DNA from: Nannobrachium achirus
Taxonomy: Eukaryota > Chordata > Actinopteri > Myctophiformes > Myctophidae
Assembly (NCBI GenBank): GCA_963921795.1
Contig: OY997655.1
Location: 5,681,203 to 5,745,202, forward strand
Length of the DNA stretch: 64,000 nt
Direction of reading: 5' to 3'
Made by a program: the position numbers and the translations under genes. The notes under the pieces are model-generated. The model saw nothing but the letters and a program-made list of their open reading frames with translations, searched no databases and was not told the origin of the DNA. Below, in pieces: positions 1 to 13,080 of the stretch. How positions within the stretch are numbered: the first letter of the stretch is position 1; every line of letters begins with the position of its first letter.

Positions 1-1165
1 CTATCTTACCTATAGCCTACTAAAGGGGAGCACACACTGGACGCGGGCGGCTGCGCAGCGTCGCGCCGCGGTATCGACGCACGTTAAGTGCCCCGCGGTA
101 ACCCCAACTGGATGCGTCGCGCTGCCACACAGCACATCCATTTCCCCCGGTGGGGAGAACCATGGGAGAACATGTTCACCGCGCGGCAACGCTGGAAAAA
201 TAGAACAGTGGCGTATCGGAGCGGCAGGCGAGGCGGCAGACCCGCGGCTGCACGCGTCTGACGGTGCCGGTGTGGGTTAGTTCATTGAAAATAATGGGGC
301 CGTATGTTTTGACGCAGAGATTTGCTCCCTCAAAGAATGGTCCAGATATAATTTCTGTGTGAAGCCGTGAACTTTGAACGACTTTCGAGCGACATAAATA
401 ACCTGATTTATAATTCAACCAATCGCTCCTGTCTGAAGCCCTGGTCTGGACCCAGAATGGACTATATTGCATATTTAAAAAAAAAAAAAAAATGGAAAAA
501 ACAACATTGGGACCATTCTTTGGAGGAGCAAATAAATACTTTGCGCTGTCTCAAATTGGAGAAAATGGCTCCACCAAGAAATTTGGTCCTTTCCTTCAGT
601 TTGTCCTAAATCTGAATCCATCTCTGATTGAGGATATACTATGAGGATGCATGAGGTCCATTGGAGCTTGGATATGATGGGTTTGCTGTGTCGGGTGCGC
701 TGTCCTGCTTTGCAGATTATATGTATATCATAGTTATGGATATGTTGTCTGACTGATGTTTATGTTGTTGTTTTCGTTTCTCTTTGGTTGTCTTGTCTGT
801 TTGTGTTCACTTGTCTGTAACGATCTATTTTCTTTATCCTTTTTTTATTGTTGTTTTGGGTGAAAATGCAATCCTTGTATCACTACTGTATATTTTATGT
901 ATGTACTAAAGAAGATGCTATTCATATTATTGTACCACTTTATTGCCTTAAATGCTTCAACTGAAAATCAAATAAACAGTAAAAAAAAAAAGAAAAAGAA
1001 AAAAAAAACATGGATTTATTTGTGTGTACACCAATTCCCATGCATATGTCCTGATGAAGATCTGATTGACTGGAACATTGACGACAAAATAAAATACAGC
1101 ATGAGCTTTTTACCAGTGAGTTTGCATTTGCAACACTAGCAGAAAATGCCTCAAAAACACATCGT
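1..1165. other. No gene recognised
   Basis: The first ~170 bp are CpG-rich (GCGCAGCGTCGCGCCGCGG) and resemble the end of a MITE (AGGGGAGCACACACTGG). The rest is AT-rich with short poly-A tracts. The next exons of the - strand receptor gene were expected on this side but none could be supported. Confidence 0.4.
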
Positions 1166-1173
1166 TTACCTAC

Positions 1174-1331
1174 CACGTGTAAGATGGCATTGAGCTCCAC
1201 CCACAACCACACCACGGTGGGTCTGGTGTGGTCCAGAACGGGTCGGGTACCCATGTACAGCTCGTTGTCTTTCTTCATGTCCAGGTGGGTTAAGACATCG
1301 TGGTAACTGCACACCTTGTCGGGAGAGACAC
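1174..1331 (-). CDS. Paralogous receptor exon: start of ligand-binding domain
   Basis: On the - strand CTGCAG precedes 158 bp encoding VSPDKVCSYHDVLTHLD, TRPVLDHTRPT and VELNAILHV, ending at GTAGGTAA. It aligns with exon 2 of the + strand receptor (VCNYQDILDHLN, TRPVLDHTHPT, AILSV) with the same boundary phases and a one-codon length difference. It is therefore a genuine Cys-loop receptor exon rather than a chance open frame. Confidence 0.85.
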
Positions 1332-2111
1332 CTGCAGCTGCACAAACACCAGTTAGTCCGGGAGGCAGGCCCAGCCCTCATAATGTCCTCTGCTAACTTT
1401 TTTTCACTATTATTTCCTGTTAGCATATACCTTGGGCCATCACAAGTTCATACTGAACACCCCCAACTCGGGGCCGTTTGGTCGCAGGGGCCCAAAAACC
1501 CATTTGTTGGTACCTGTCTCTGGCGAAATTATGTAAATGTATAAAATAATTCACTAAAATTACATACATTGTCACACACGTATGAAATTTGGTATGGAGT
1601 ATCCTGACACATAGGGGTAAGTGGCAAAATAGGATTATAGTGCTTACTACCAATGTATTTTAAGATATCACCCTCAACATCCCCAGAAACACAATAAAAT
1701 TGCTGTCCGCTTGACACATTATCATCAAATATGATCATTTTCAAGCAGGTTATGGTGAATATAATGACCTCTACTGTATATAGAAAACTTCCCACATTCA
1801 TAAGCTTCAATTTGAGCCCAAGATGATCTTCTCATCTTGAGAATTACTGTTTATGTAGCCAAAATACTGCACTATACCTCAAAACGGAGAAAATATAATA
1901 TTCAGTCAGTAGCTTTACAGAAGCCTAGAATCCAACAATGGGTTCACAAGTACTGCTGTTTGAAGTTATAAACATGAAAAATGAGTACTAGCAGGGAAGT
2001 AAATGTTGTTAAATGTTATTAAAAATATGTTTCATATGCACAAAATAGCTCTTTGCAATACAAAAATCAAACATCGGTTCGACGTGGAGCGGTGAATCTG
2101 AGCAGCTATAT

Positions 2112-2181
<70 letters not shown>

Positions 2182-4927
2182 GACAGGTTATTTAGACAAA
2201 CTGTACTGTACTGTACCTTACTGTACCTTACTGTACTGTACCTTACTGTATTGTACCTTACTGTACTGTACCATACTGTACCTAAATGTACTGTACCTTA
2301 CTGTACTCTATCTTACTGTACTGTACCTTACTGTACCTTACTGTACTGTACTGTACCTTACTGTACTGTACTGTACTCTACGGTAAGGTAGAGTAACTGT
2401 ACCTTACTGTACTGTACTGTATCTTACTGTACTGTACTGTACTGTACTGTACTGTACTGTACTGTACTGTACCTTACTGTACTGTACTGTACTCTACCGT
2501 ACTGTACCTTACTGTACTGTAAGCTCAGAGTGGAGCATGTAAGCACTATAAGCCTATACTACTATAAACACTTTTGACCACAACAAATAGTGTAAAAGCG
2601 ATAGCTTGTTTTGGTCAAAAGTGTTTTTATTTTTCATGAATCTGGTACTAGTTGTCGTTACAAACACAGACAAGCCATCAATCACACTCTGCTAAACAGA
2701 TGTTATGCTTTTATGTATTTTGCCAAGTCCCGGAAAAGATGCCCTGTGATTGGCCATTACAGTCACTTTGACTGGCACTTGTGCCGAATACTCACCCCAA
2801 AACATTATTTATGAGATTGTGGTGGCTTGTGTGGGACAACCAAGGCATGGATGTGTTTGTAATGACAACTAGTACTCATGAAAAAGAAAATCACTTTTGA
2901 ACAGTAGTGTAAAAGTGATCTCTATGCTATGAGAGCTGCCGGGTTCTGCTGTGGAAACTGGACAACACCATTTCTACCTAATAGACCCCATGGTCTTTTG
3001 GGATCAATATAAGTAGGACAATTAGCATAGAAGTGATTTATTTAGGGCGGAGTTGTCCTTTAAGTTATACAAGTAGATGAGTGGAACTATGAACTCATCA
3101 CCATACCCCTTTCCCCCCATCAACCATAGTAGATGAGGGATGCAGTATGTTGGTGGTTGGTAGGTAGTTAGATGAGGGATGCAGTATATGGTGGTAGGTA
3201 GTTAGATGAGAGATACAATATGGTGGTAGATAGGTTGGTAGATGAGAGATTCAGTATGGTGGTAGGTAGGATGTTAGATGATGGATGCAGTTTTGTGGTA
3301 GGTAGGTAGGTAGGTAGGTAGGTAGGTAGATGAGAGATGCAGTATGGCGGTAGGTAGGTAGGTACAGTAGTTAGATGATGGATGAAGCATGGTGGTAAGT
3401 AGGTAGGTAGGTAGTTAGATGAGGGATGCCGCATGGTGGTTGGTAGGTAGTTAGATGAGGGATGCAGTATGGAGGTAGGTTGGTAGGTATTTAGATGAAG
3501 GGATGCTGTATGGTGGCAGGTAGGTAGTTAGATGAGGAATGCAGTTTGGTGATAGATACTGTAGGTAGTTAAATAAAGTATGCAGTATGGTGGTAGGTAC
3601 AGTAGGTAGTGCATCTGTAGACCACTTTAGTGCAACTGTAGAATGCTTTAGTGAATCTGTAGATCAAGTGCATCTGTAGTCCACTGTAGTGCATCTGTAT
3701 ACCACTGTATGCATCTATAGACCACTGTTCTCATATGTAGACCTCTGAACTATGGATGCGGTATCGGCACTCGAGGTATCGGTACTCGCCCCGATACCAG
3801 CCTATTTTGCTGTACTCGTACTCGTCCGATATTGCTCACAGCAGTGCCAGTCCATATACCATTTTGTCCTAAGACACAGTTTTGTGTATGTTAGTTCAAC
3901 TAATGAACAGTGTTTTAACCTTCTCTCACTCTAGGCATGACAACATAATTATTTAAAGCATTTTATTTTGGAGCGCCACACAGAAGCACTTGTACAGAAA
4001 CGTAACTTACAGTATCGGTATTCGGTATCGGCAAGTACTAAATTAAGTACTCATACTTGTACTTGGTCAGCAAAAAAGTGGTATCAGGACATCCCTACAC
4101 TGTACTACATACAGTACATAGACATTATTCCTGGCCCATTGCAGGAGGGACGCCCCGCTCCCAACTATCCAGTCAGTCTACAGGGTACTTCCGGGTTCTG
4201 TCAGGCATGCATGCATGCATATGTTAAGTCAAATTATTTCCCTCAACTTTTATCTCGTTTTTTTAGCTGTACTGTACTGTACTATCACAACTGCCCCCCA
4301 CTGGGGGCCCCAAGGCTGAGGAATATCTTGCCCCTACACGTCAGAGCTGTACAGTCAATTGGTATTTCTCATCTTTATCAATCAAATATAGTATGCCTTT
4401 CCTTTACTGGTGCTGATGTTTTCTTTTTGTTCCTTGTATTCTTCTTTGTATTTTATGCTGTTATCTTTTTATTATATTCTATTTGTTTTAACCTGTGCAG
4501 CACTTTGCGCGACCTGATCATGTTAAATGTGCTTTATAAATACATTTTGAGTGCTGAGTTGAGATGCAGTATACTCTAGTGATCTATACAGTAGATACGG
4601 TACAGTGGTCAATGTATGTGGTCTATAGATACAGTACAATGGTCCATATACAGTGGTTGTACCTTGAAAGTGCTGGTCGTGGCACTGATGTGGTACCACC
4701 ATGGCAGCCAGATCAGTTGAGGCACCACGTTGTTACATGCCACAACCATAACCAGCTCAGTGGCCTTGTGGTTAGAGTGTCCGCCCTGAGACTGGGAGGT
4801 CGGGGGTTCAATTCCCCGGGCCGGGTCATACCAAAGACTATAAAAATGGGACCCAATGCCTCCCTGCTTGGCACTCAGCATCAAGGGTTGGATTGGGGGG
4901 GTTGATCACCACCACCAATGGGGATCC

Positions 4928-5008
<81 letters not shown>

Positions 5009-7856
5009 GACTGACCAGCTCAGTGGCCTTGTGGTTAGAGTGTCCGCCCTGAGACTGGGAGGTCGGGGGTTCAATTCCCCGGCCGGGTCATACCAAAGAC
5101 TATAAAAATGGGACCCAATGCCTCCCTGCTTGGCACTCAGCATCAAGGGTTGGATTGGGGGGGTTGATCACCACCAATGGGGGTCCAGGGACTGCAGATG
5201 GAAATTAGCCCACAGCGGGCTAAATCTGGCTCATTTACATTGAAGTGAAAACTGACATGTCCATTAATGAGCAAGGTCCCTGTCAAATAAACAGATCTTA
5301 ACTCTTAACTCTTAACCACTAGGTGGGGTTAGAGAGCAACTAATGCCCAGATAAAGGCATATGAGACAGGTTTGTTGCTTAACTGGGTAGTTAATTTAAT
5401 TTTCAAGAATGAGTAGATTTTGAGCCAAAAACAATCTTTCAGTCAACAGCAATGACTTGTTGGCAATTGTATTAAAAAGATGTATTACTAAACTCTGGAA
5501 TCCAGGGGAAAGGGTGAATTTACATGCAGAGTTCTAATGAACTGAAAAGCAATTATTGCTTTATTCACAACTGTTTATCATATTTAACAACATTAAACAA
5601 ATTAATTATTCTAATTGCAAAGTCTCCAGGACAGTAAAAATAAAGAATAAATAAAATAATTCAATAAAATCCTCCAGCCAACCATTAGAAGTTGATTATC
5701 ACAATAAGTAATTAAATACAATAAGTAATTGTGAGTATTTTCTTTTTTAAAGATTGCTACTTTAAAAAACAACTATGTTTCTTACACTAAACAATGTTAG
5801 ACAAAACAAACACAAAAGATTTGAAATCTATCATAATCAATGACAGTACAGAAGTTAGAACCAAACACATTTTAAGTGAAAACATTCAAATCTCTGCAAT
5901 GGACTGTAGATCGGCTATTTTCAAATAGCCATGGTATAAATAGGTGTAAAGTGGATAAATGTATATTTTATAATATTAAAAGTGTATGTGCAAAGTAATT
6001 AGTAACTAAAGTTTTCAAATAAATGTAGTGTAGTAAAAGTACAATATTTGGATCCAATATATAATGAAGTAGAAATGAAAGTATTGGAAATTGGAAATAC
6101 TCAAGTTAAGTACAAATATCTCACAACTGTACTAATGTAGGCTTAGTTGCTTTACACTACTGGCGATCATAAATTTGATTTTTTTTTTAAAGGAGGAAAG
6201 GGAACAGTTTGGAATCTGATCATCATCAACTTGCGACGGGCATTTCCCCTATTGAGTGAAAGATTAGCTATTTCTAGAAGAAATAAAATAATTAAGGTGT
6301 TTTTGATTTTACATTGTATTTATACAGGGCAATTATAATGTATTAAGGCGTATTTGTCGTATTAGCCAGGGATCCCTTTAAAGCCAGAGAGAGAGATTTC
6401 CCATCTGATACTCTGGTATAGTTTTATGGTGGATAGATATATTCTATGAAAAACTTTTATCAACAACATGCATCGCATCTGACACGCATTGTATACTGGA
6501 CATTGATTAGACATTAGTTTTGATGACTCAGTGGCTGTTGCTGTGTGTGCATCATGAGAATGAAAAGTAAACTGTAGGTAGCTTCACACCTCAGGCTGCC
6601 AGGACCATTGATAGAATATTGGGATAATTTGCATGTGAATCAAAGAAGCCCTAGACACAACCTTCCCTTCCCCCAAAGGTTTGCAGATCAGTTATCTTTC
6701 AGCATGCAACATGTCTTAACAACTCTAGCCTGCCAGTGTTGCTGGGTCTGCTTATTTTAAGTGACTTTGGTCCTGTTTTCCTGTAAAGTCGCTTGTAAAG
6801 ATTCATAGTTGTGGGTTGCTTTTGTTAGGGCTAGTTTCTTAAGTGTAGTGGCTTATTTGTCCTTAATTTCAAGATAATTGTTTTAAAATAGCTGATGTAA
6901 TAGAGTTCAAGTGGTGAAATGGTTGCTTCTTTTGGGCTTGTTTTCATAGACCTGGTCGCTTGTTTCACTCACAGAATATAGCAAATGTGGTAACACTCTC
7001 TCACATTGGAGAAAACAAACACCACCGGTGGAAAGTAGCCTAACTAGTACATTTGATTTAATTAAGTATTGTACTTAAATATAATTTCTTCTTTAAGTAC
7101 TTAACTTGAGTGTTTCCAATTACTAAAGAAATGTTACTAAATTCATTTGTAGATTTGGATTATTATTACAAAACATAAATTACCCACTTCACTCAGCCAA
7201 AACGTCAGATGATCTACAATTAATCTCACAATGTCTTGCGATGCCACGAATTGTGAGCTTGTAGGCTAGATCTGCAAAATATTTGTATACATTGTAAACT
7301 TGTGAAATGGGACATTCTGCATAATGAGTACTTTTACTTTTGATACTTTAAGTACATTTTGATGTCAATACTTTACCTTAAGAGTTAACTTTAAGTAGCA
7401 TGGACCTATAGTTTCATTTGAGGTGCATGTGTTTGTGCAGAGATGTTATGTGCAGACTGCAGAGATGTATTTTGTTGGACCAGGCTACGCTCAACTTCCC
7501 GGTCTAGATAGACTATATTCTATAAACTTCACTGACTTCATTTAACTTATATCAACGAAAGAGAGAGTGCAAGAGAAGTTATTTTTGCTGTGTGTGCATC
7601 ATGAGAATGAAAAGTAAGTAAGCTTCACACCTCATGCTGCCAGGACCATTGATAGAATATTGGGTTAATTTGCATGTCAAGAGGTGTAGTGTTCAGTTTC
7701 ACAGTCAACTCAAGAGAGTGAGACTGAAAGATCAGTTTATCCCCTTGTGCAAAACATTATGCTTGTTGTATCATGGTTGCGATGACGAGGCTACACTCTG
7801 ACTGTACTATTTTACCACTGTCTAAGGAATAATTATCCAAGCATAATCGGAATATG

Positions 7857-7914
<58 letters not shown>

Positions 7915-10900
7915 ATAGCCTAATATATTATTTGGTTTTGCTATTTTATTTCTTAAAAAAAACATTAAACATAATTCAAAGGTGCTCTTGGCTTGAGAAA
8001 GCCTAGGTCCAAGTTTACATTGCCAAAGCAAGTGTAAACATATAAAATATGAACGTGGGGAAAAGTAGGCTACAGTTGGAGGGGATAAAAATAAAAATAA
8101 ATCAGTAACAAAGAGTAGATTGCTACTGCAACACATCACTCACATGGTTATTACAGAAAGCACTATAGAGACCAGTAGAATTTATTTGTTTCTGTGTGAG
8201 AAAATAGAAGATCTACAAGCTCACAACACGTCTCGCTGTGTTGTGAGCTTCTATCACATGTATTTAGCCCCTCAATCGTATATAAAATATCATATAAAAG
8301 TGAAACCTGCTATTGATCAATGAGTTTCTGCATTTACATGTGTAGAGTCTATGGACAGATCGTAGAAAAATGCCCCAGAAAATGTGACAAGCTCAACGGC
8401 CACTAACTGTATGTTCATCATGTTAAAAAATATTTTGCCTTATTCACACTATGAAAAGCCAAGCTAATGGTTTGAAAAAACAATACAATAAAATCTTCCA
8501 TTCAACAATTAGAAGTTAGTAATCACTTTACGGCTATTTTGTATATCCCTATGATGATTGCAGAAGAGACAAAGTTAAAACGATAATAAAATAAGTCATT
8601 AGTATTCTTTCAATAGAGATTGTTTCTTAATTTAGGGATTTAAAAGTCTTGCTCAGGGACACTTCAGCAAGTAGGTGGCCTGGCCAGAATTCGTACCTGT
8701 GTACTCCCAAACCCCCAACCCCCCAACCCCCCACTGTGTGTGTCTGACTCTCTCTGTGAGTTTGTTTGCTAAACTGTGTCACATGGGGGGTTGGGACTTG
8801 TAGCTTGGGAGTTGTGGTCATTCGAAGAACTTTGCATTATTTCTCTAATAAAAAATAAAAAAAACATTATAATAATAATGTATTATGTACCTTGGTGCCA
8901 AGGTGTAATGAAAATCAGGCAGCAGCCGTTCGCAACTGGTAAAATTTTTCTTTACATATCTACTGCATAGTACTGTGTTCTATTTGTCTGTCATTCAATG
9001 TTATATGAGATACTTTAATGGTTTCCAGTGGAAATAAGCTTAGTCTTTTCATGGATCTCCTTGTAGTAGACCTTGTACCAGTGAACTGTACCGTCATGAA
9101 ACTGTACCTTTTCCTATGCAATCTTCTAATAAAGTCTTCAATGCTTGGTAATACAATGTATTCTCTATGCAAACCTAGGGTGACCATATTTCCAGCCACT
9201 CAAACCGGGACGTAAAACACTGTTGCCTAAAACTGGGACCCTAAAAGCAATGCGCACGTTACCGCGCACGCTCTCTAACGTTCGTGCACGCGCAAACACG
9301 CACCACAGGGTTGCAAACAGGCAGTGAGTGATTGACAAACAGCCTCAGCGTTGAATTCAGACACGCAATGAATTTGTTCCTGTTTTCTGATTGGTTTAGG
9401 TGAGCATGTTTTCATGAAAAGAACATGATAAATGTCTGATGCAACCACTGAAAACGGCTACTATTATTTTAATTCTGGCGAAAACCGGGACAATTTTGCA
9501 GTGAATGTTGAAAAGCGGGACATATCAGTGTTTTAGAACTATTTGTCGGGACACCGGGACACACAGCTTGAAAACGGGACTGTCCCGGGTAAAACGGGAC
9601 GTCTGGTCACCCTATGCAAACCAGCTTTAAAAATTTCCAAGCTGGAAAAAAGCTGGAAATGTTTTAAGCTGGTTTGCATAGAGAATACATTGAATTACCA
9701 AGCAAACCATTAGCTTGGCTTTTCGTAGTGTGAATGCAGCATTACTCTTACGAAGTTCTTGAAAAATAGATTCCTCAGCAGGGGATTAAACTCTGTTCTC
9801 CCATATGCCATTCCATGACACTATCCACTAGACTAGCACTACAGAATGAAAACTCATAAATTGTTCCTTTAGCCTCTAAAATGTTGTCCATTCAAACTGT
9901 TTCAATTTGTTTTATTTAAACCGTATTTTTCTAATTGTTGACTGAATATTTTATGTACTATTATTATTATTATTATTAATATTTTCCTGTCATGGGTCAT
10001 GGGGAAATTAGAATTCATTAGCATACTTATTATTACAAATCTAGTTGAGTTCTAGGCACATCTAGTTTTTCATTTGTCAAATGCTTTTAAGTATAATAAA
10101 CACAGTTGTGTATAAAGCAACAATTGCATTTCAATTCAACCTGAACTCTGCATTGTCGTCTAAGTTTTCTTTAATTAATAACAATCACAATGAATCTGTT
10201 CACCCTTGCTGTGTTGCCAACACTGTAATGTAGGGTTCATGGACTCACATGTGCCTCCCTGTGGCAGATAAGCCACATTACATGCTGTAACACCTCTAAA
10301 AAAGGTGGTACCACATTTACTCACATTTACTCAGTGGCACTACAGTGGTGCCACAGAGGCAGCCAACTGGTGACACTGCCAATCTTAACTGCTAACCACT
10401 GTATGAGGTACAGTGGTCTATAGATGCACTACAGTGGCCTAGAATAGATGCAGATCTCACGCGGCTATTTCTTTTTTCATACCTCTCTCCCACAGGGGAA
10501 CTTTTGCTATACTGTATTATTATTGTATTGCAAAGAGCTATTTTGTGCATATCAAACATATTTTTAATACCATTTAAAAACATTTGCTTCCCTGCTAGTA
10601 TTCATTTTTCATGTTTATAACTTCAAACAGCAGTACTTGTGAACCCATTGTTAGATTCTAGGCTTCTGTAAAGCTACTGACTGAATATTATATTTTCTCC
10701 GATTTGAGGTATAGTGCAGTATTTTGGCTACATAAACAGTAATTCTCAAGATGAGAAGATCATCTTGGGCTCAAATTGAAGCTTATGAATGTGGGAAGTC
10801 TTCTATATACAGGAGAGGTCATTATATTCACAATAACCCGCTTGAAAATGATCATATTTGACGATAATGTGTCAAGCGGACAGTAATTTTATTGTGTTTC

Positions 10901-13032
10901 TGGGGATGTTGAGGGTGATATCTTAAAATACATTGGTAGTAAGCACTATAATCCTATTTTGCCACTTACCCCTATGTGTCAGGATACTCCATACCAAATT
11001 TCATATGTGTGTGACAATGTATGTAATTTTAGTGAATTATTTTATACATTTACATAATTTCGCCAGAGACAGGTACCAAAAAATTGGTTTTTGGGCCCCT
11101 GCGACCAAACGGCCCCGAGTTGGGGGTGTTCAGTATGAACTTGTGATGGCCCAAGGTATATGCTAACAGGAAATAATAGTGAAAAAAAGTTAGCAGAGGA
11201 CATTATGAGGGCTGGGCCTGCCTCCCGGACTAAGTAGAACCATGCGTTGACACTAAGGGCGCTTTTCGACCGGCAAAGAACCGGTTCTGGTTCTTTCTCC
11301 CGCCTATGGGATGAACCAGAGGTGAGCTTATCCACCGAGAACGGAGTTGGTTAAAAACCGTAAAAGTTGGTTTGGAACGGGAACCACAAAATCCTTGGTT
11401 TCCGCTGGTTCAATCTGGTTCCATCTGGTGGAAACGCAAGCCGGTTTGCGGCCGGTTCACAAGAACGAACCAAGGTTCCAAGAAAGTTGAACGGCACTGG
11501 TTCTTAAACCAAGGTTCTTTTTGGTGGAAAAGGCCCCTAAGGGTTGCCCACCTGCCCCTGGTAGGTAAATAAAACGTTGGGACAGGCAGAGATTGCTGCC
11601 CCAGCCAGGCTATATATAGTGTATATATAATTCACCGTTTGTCAGCCTTCTGATTGGTCCCTGAGACTCCCTGACTGGCCAACCAGAAAAAACCATTCAC
11701 TTTTTGCTATCGGGGGTGGAGTTTGTGCAGTGGAGAATGTTGCTTTAGGCTTTCAACAACGGTTCGCTCTGCGCGACACAGCGTGCGTCTAGTACGGCCA
11801 CGCGAGGTGATAGCGATCTCGCTCATCATAATGAATAAGCTTCAACAAACTAGTTCACATGGACCTTATCAATGTAACTAAGAGTTACGATTGGGTACAT
11901 ATATTTTAAATGGGCAGAATTACGAAAAGCCAGCCTATTATGTGAGGAGAACTATAATCTGGCTGTAAAACCCAAGATGCACTGCGCTTTCTCTTTCTAT
12001 TTCTATTCTCTCTCTGATCCAGAGGATTAAACTAATTAAAACATATATTTTCGGGGGAAAACTACTGTTTTGCTATGTAATTACTGTACCTTTTTCTTCC
12101 CTTTTTATTAATATCACGTAGATGTGTTTTTTTTTGGTACTTTATATAGCTGTAATGAGGCTATGAAAAAAAAAATCCCATCCACTTCCACTATAAAAGA
12201 ATCTGCAATAGTGATTCTGTCCCACTGGGATTAAACAAATTAAAACATATATTTTCGGGGAAACCCCCTGTTTTGCAATGTAACTACTGTACCTTTGTCT
12301 TCCCTTTTTATTAATATCACCTAGATGTTTTTCCTTTGGTACTTTAAATTGCAATAATGAGGCTATGAAGAAAAAAAAAATCCCATTCACTGCCACTATA
12401 AAAACAATCTGCCCAGGGTCAAATGTCCCACCATAGTAACAGGGCAGAATGGGGCGGGATTTGCAAAAGCCTGAATTGTGTTCCTCTACAATAGCCAGCG
12501 TGACAACACAGTAATTAGGGGTGCAACGATACATTTGAACAACGATACGATACGCATCACGATACATGGTTGACGATACATGGACGATATTGGTTCATTC
12601 ACGGCAATACGATTACATTCGATGATTTAAATCGATATAGTAACTATTTAGCAAAGAAATTAAATCTGTGTGAAACATGTCATGGTGCATGTTTCTTAAG
12701 GGATAAATCTATTATTATGGATATAAATAGGTAAACACTTTGATTCTCTTGCAAAAAAATGGACATTATATTTCAACACATATGGACAAACCTGCACCTT
12801 GACATGAACACAGAGATTACAGACATTTATCGATAGACCCAGAGTAGCTAAATGGAATGGAAAAGTAATTGGACCCCTCTTTATCATTTTCCTCCTTAAA
12901 ATTTGCTAAATACAAGGCACAAATACTTAGTTTCCATACAATAGATTATTTGCACTGCATAACGATTCAATATATATATATATCTATACTATAATTTTGC
13001 GAATGTCTGTGTGAGTGTGAGTGTGAGTGTGA

Positions 13033-13080
<48 letters not shown>

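Noticed and set aside
1420-1653. 77-codon frame conserved in two copies (also 10933-11166)
   Set aside because: Conservation follows from the recent inverted duplication; no domain and no signal of coding constraint.
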